Assembly: GCA_017620375.1 (NCBI GenBank)
Contig: JAFZQN010000006.1
Coordinates: 1 to 32,169, forward strand
Direction of reading: 5' to 3'
DNA from: Lachnospiraceae bacterium
GTDB lineage: Bacteria; Bacillota; Clostridia; Lachnospirales; Lachnospiraceae
DNA length: 32,169 nt
In this document: positions 31,487-32,169 of the stretch, piece by piece
How positions within the stretch are numbered: position 1 is the first letter of the stretch
Layout of the letters: each line of letters starts with the position of its first letter
Position numbers and translations under genes: made by a program
Notes under the pieces: model-generated
Database searches by the model: none
What the model was told of the DNA's origin: nothing
The model's input: only the letters and a program-made list of their open reading frames with translations

Positions 31487-32169
31487 GATAAACTCTTATT
31501 ATCCTTTTCTCTTAGCAGATTTCTTCTGATCTTACCACTTATAGTCTTAGGAAGATCGGGTACAAATTCTACTATACGGGGATACTTGTAAGGTGCGGTA
31601 TGCTCTTTTACATAGGTCTGGATCTCTTTCTTCAGTTCATCGGATCCTTCCTTACCCTTGGTAAGTACGATGGTAGCCTTAACAACCTGTCCTCTTACAG
31701 GGTCGGGAGCTGCAGTTACAGCACACTCCAATACATAAGGAAGCTCCATAAGTACCGACTCGATCTCGAACGGTCCGATACGGTATCCGGATGACTTAAT
31801 AAGGTCATCGGTTCTTCCTACATACCAGAAGTATCCGTCCTCATCCTTATATGCGGTATCTCCTGTGTGGTATGCACCGTCATGCCATACCTCTAAGGTC
31901 TTTTCATCGTCACGGTAGTAACCTCTGAACAGTCCGCAGGGAACCTTCTTATCGGTCTTTACCACTATCTCGCCTACTTCACCGACACTTGCACTGGTAC
32001 CGTCGGGAAGCACGATATCAACATCATACATAGGTGAAGGCTTACCCATGGAACCGGGCTTTACCTTCATGCCCTTTAAGTTGGCAACGGTAAGTGTGGT
32101 CTCGGTCTGTCCGAAACCTTCCTTAAGCTCTATGCCTGTTGCCTCTAAGAACTTGTTGTATACTTCCTC
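31483..32169 (-). CDS. AMP-forming acyl-CoA synthetase, 3' part
   Basis: The reading frame is open to the right edge, so the first part is outside the window; 228 codons are visible. Motifs: GFGQTETT (ATP/AMP site), [37 protein letters not shown] (hinge and A8), and KTISGKIRR with the catalytic lysine. This pattern is close to acetyl/medium-chain acyl-CoA synthetases. It activates a carboxylic acid to the CoA thioester through an acyl-AMP. The ATG at 32070 is internal and not the start. It is coupled to the downstream glycosidase gene. Confidence 0.9.
   Translation of the reverse strand, partial: EEVYNKFLEATGIELKEGFGQTETTLTVANLKGMKVKPGSMGKPSPMYDVDIVLPDGTSASVGEVGEIVVKTDKKVPCGLFRGYYRDDEKTLEVWHDGAYHTGDTAYKDEDGYFWYVGRTDDLIKSSGYRIGPFEIESVLMELPYVLECAVTAAPDPVRGQVVKATIVLTKGKEGSDELKKEIQTYVKEHTAPYKYPRIVEFVPDLPKTISGKIRRNLLREKDNKSLS

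Noticed and set aside
1..32169. CRISPR arrays, transposase genes, prophage genes
   Set aside because: No regularly spaced repeats and no transposase, integrase or phage structural motifs were seen; the only mobile candidates are the two palindromic elements reported.

Overview
The window looks like a chromosomal segment of a Gram-positive anaerobe of class Clostridia, most likely a Lachnospiraceae member such as a Butyrivibrio or Roseburia relative. That placement is inferred from gene content: a bifunctional AdhE, a comEA/comEC/holA neighbourhood, PssA plus a short Psd, Thr-Pro-rich lipoproteins, cytoplasmic GH2 and GH13 enzymes, and strong AGGAGG-type ribosome sites. No 16S or ribosomal protein marker is present. 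Most genes are on the minus strand; only the radical SAM pair and proA are on plus.

Left part (1-11.9 kb). A small zinc-ribbon membrane protein diverges from a two-gene plus-strand operon. That operon encodes a radical SAM/SPASM enzyme and a membrane protein whose C-terminal tail holds six consecutive Cys-Ala dipeptides followed by a Gly-rich motif. An 18-bp perfect palindrome and a near-consensus promoter precede it, and a strong hairpin terminator ends it. This pair is the best candidate for an undescribed system: an apparently membrane-anchored, radical-SAM-modified cysteine-repeat protein. Converging on it is a minus-strand cluster: a large GH2 glycosidase, a U32-like protein, an HSL-type alpha/beta hydrolase, an HxxxD acyltransferase and a zinc-ribbon polytopic membrane protein. 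Upstream of that lie a lipoprotein with a toxin-like C-terminal domain and a small acidic protein, driven by a perfect-consensus promoter.

Middle part (12-21 kb). tRNA-Ser(CGA) has its own promoter and terminator. It is followed, moving right, by holA, psd and pssA (phosphatidylethanolamine synthesis), then a highly structured 188-nt palindromic element. Beyond it is an operon transcribed comEA, response regulator, histidine kinase, GerMN lipoprotein, comEC. The common comEA-comEC-holA order is thus interrupted twice.

Right part (21-32 kb). proA stands alone on plus with its own promoter and terminator. On minus follow a His-rich small protein, a large Thr-Pro-linker lipoprotein, a GH13 enzyme, a GIY-YIG nuclease gene enclosed by near-perfect 28/29-bp inverted repeats (a candidate small mobile unit), a small-molecule kinase, adhE with a clear promoter, a GH26-like glycosidase, and the 3' part of an acyl-CoA synthetase running off the right edge.

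The only gene-free stretch over 300 bases is 14672-14994, which holds the pssA promoter and the structured element.
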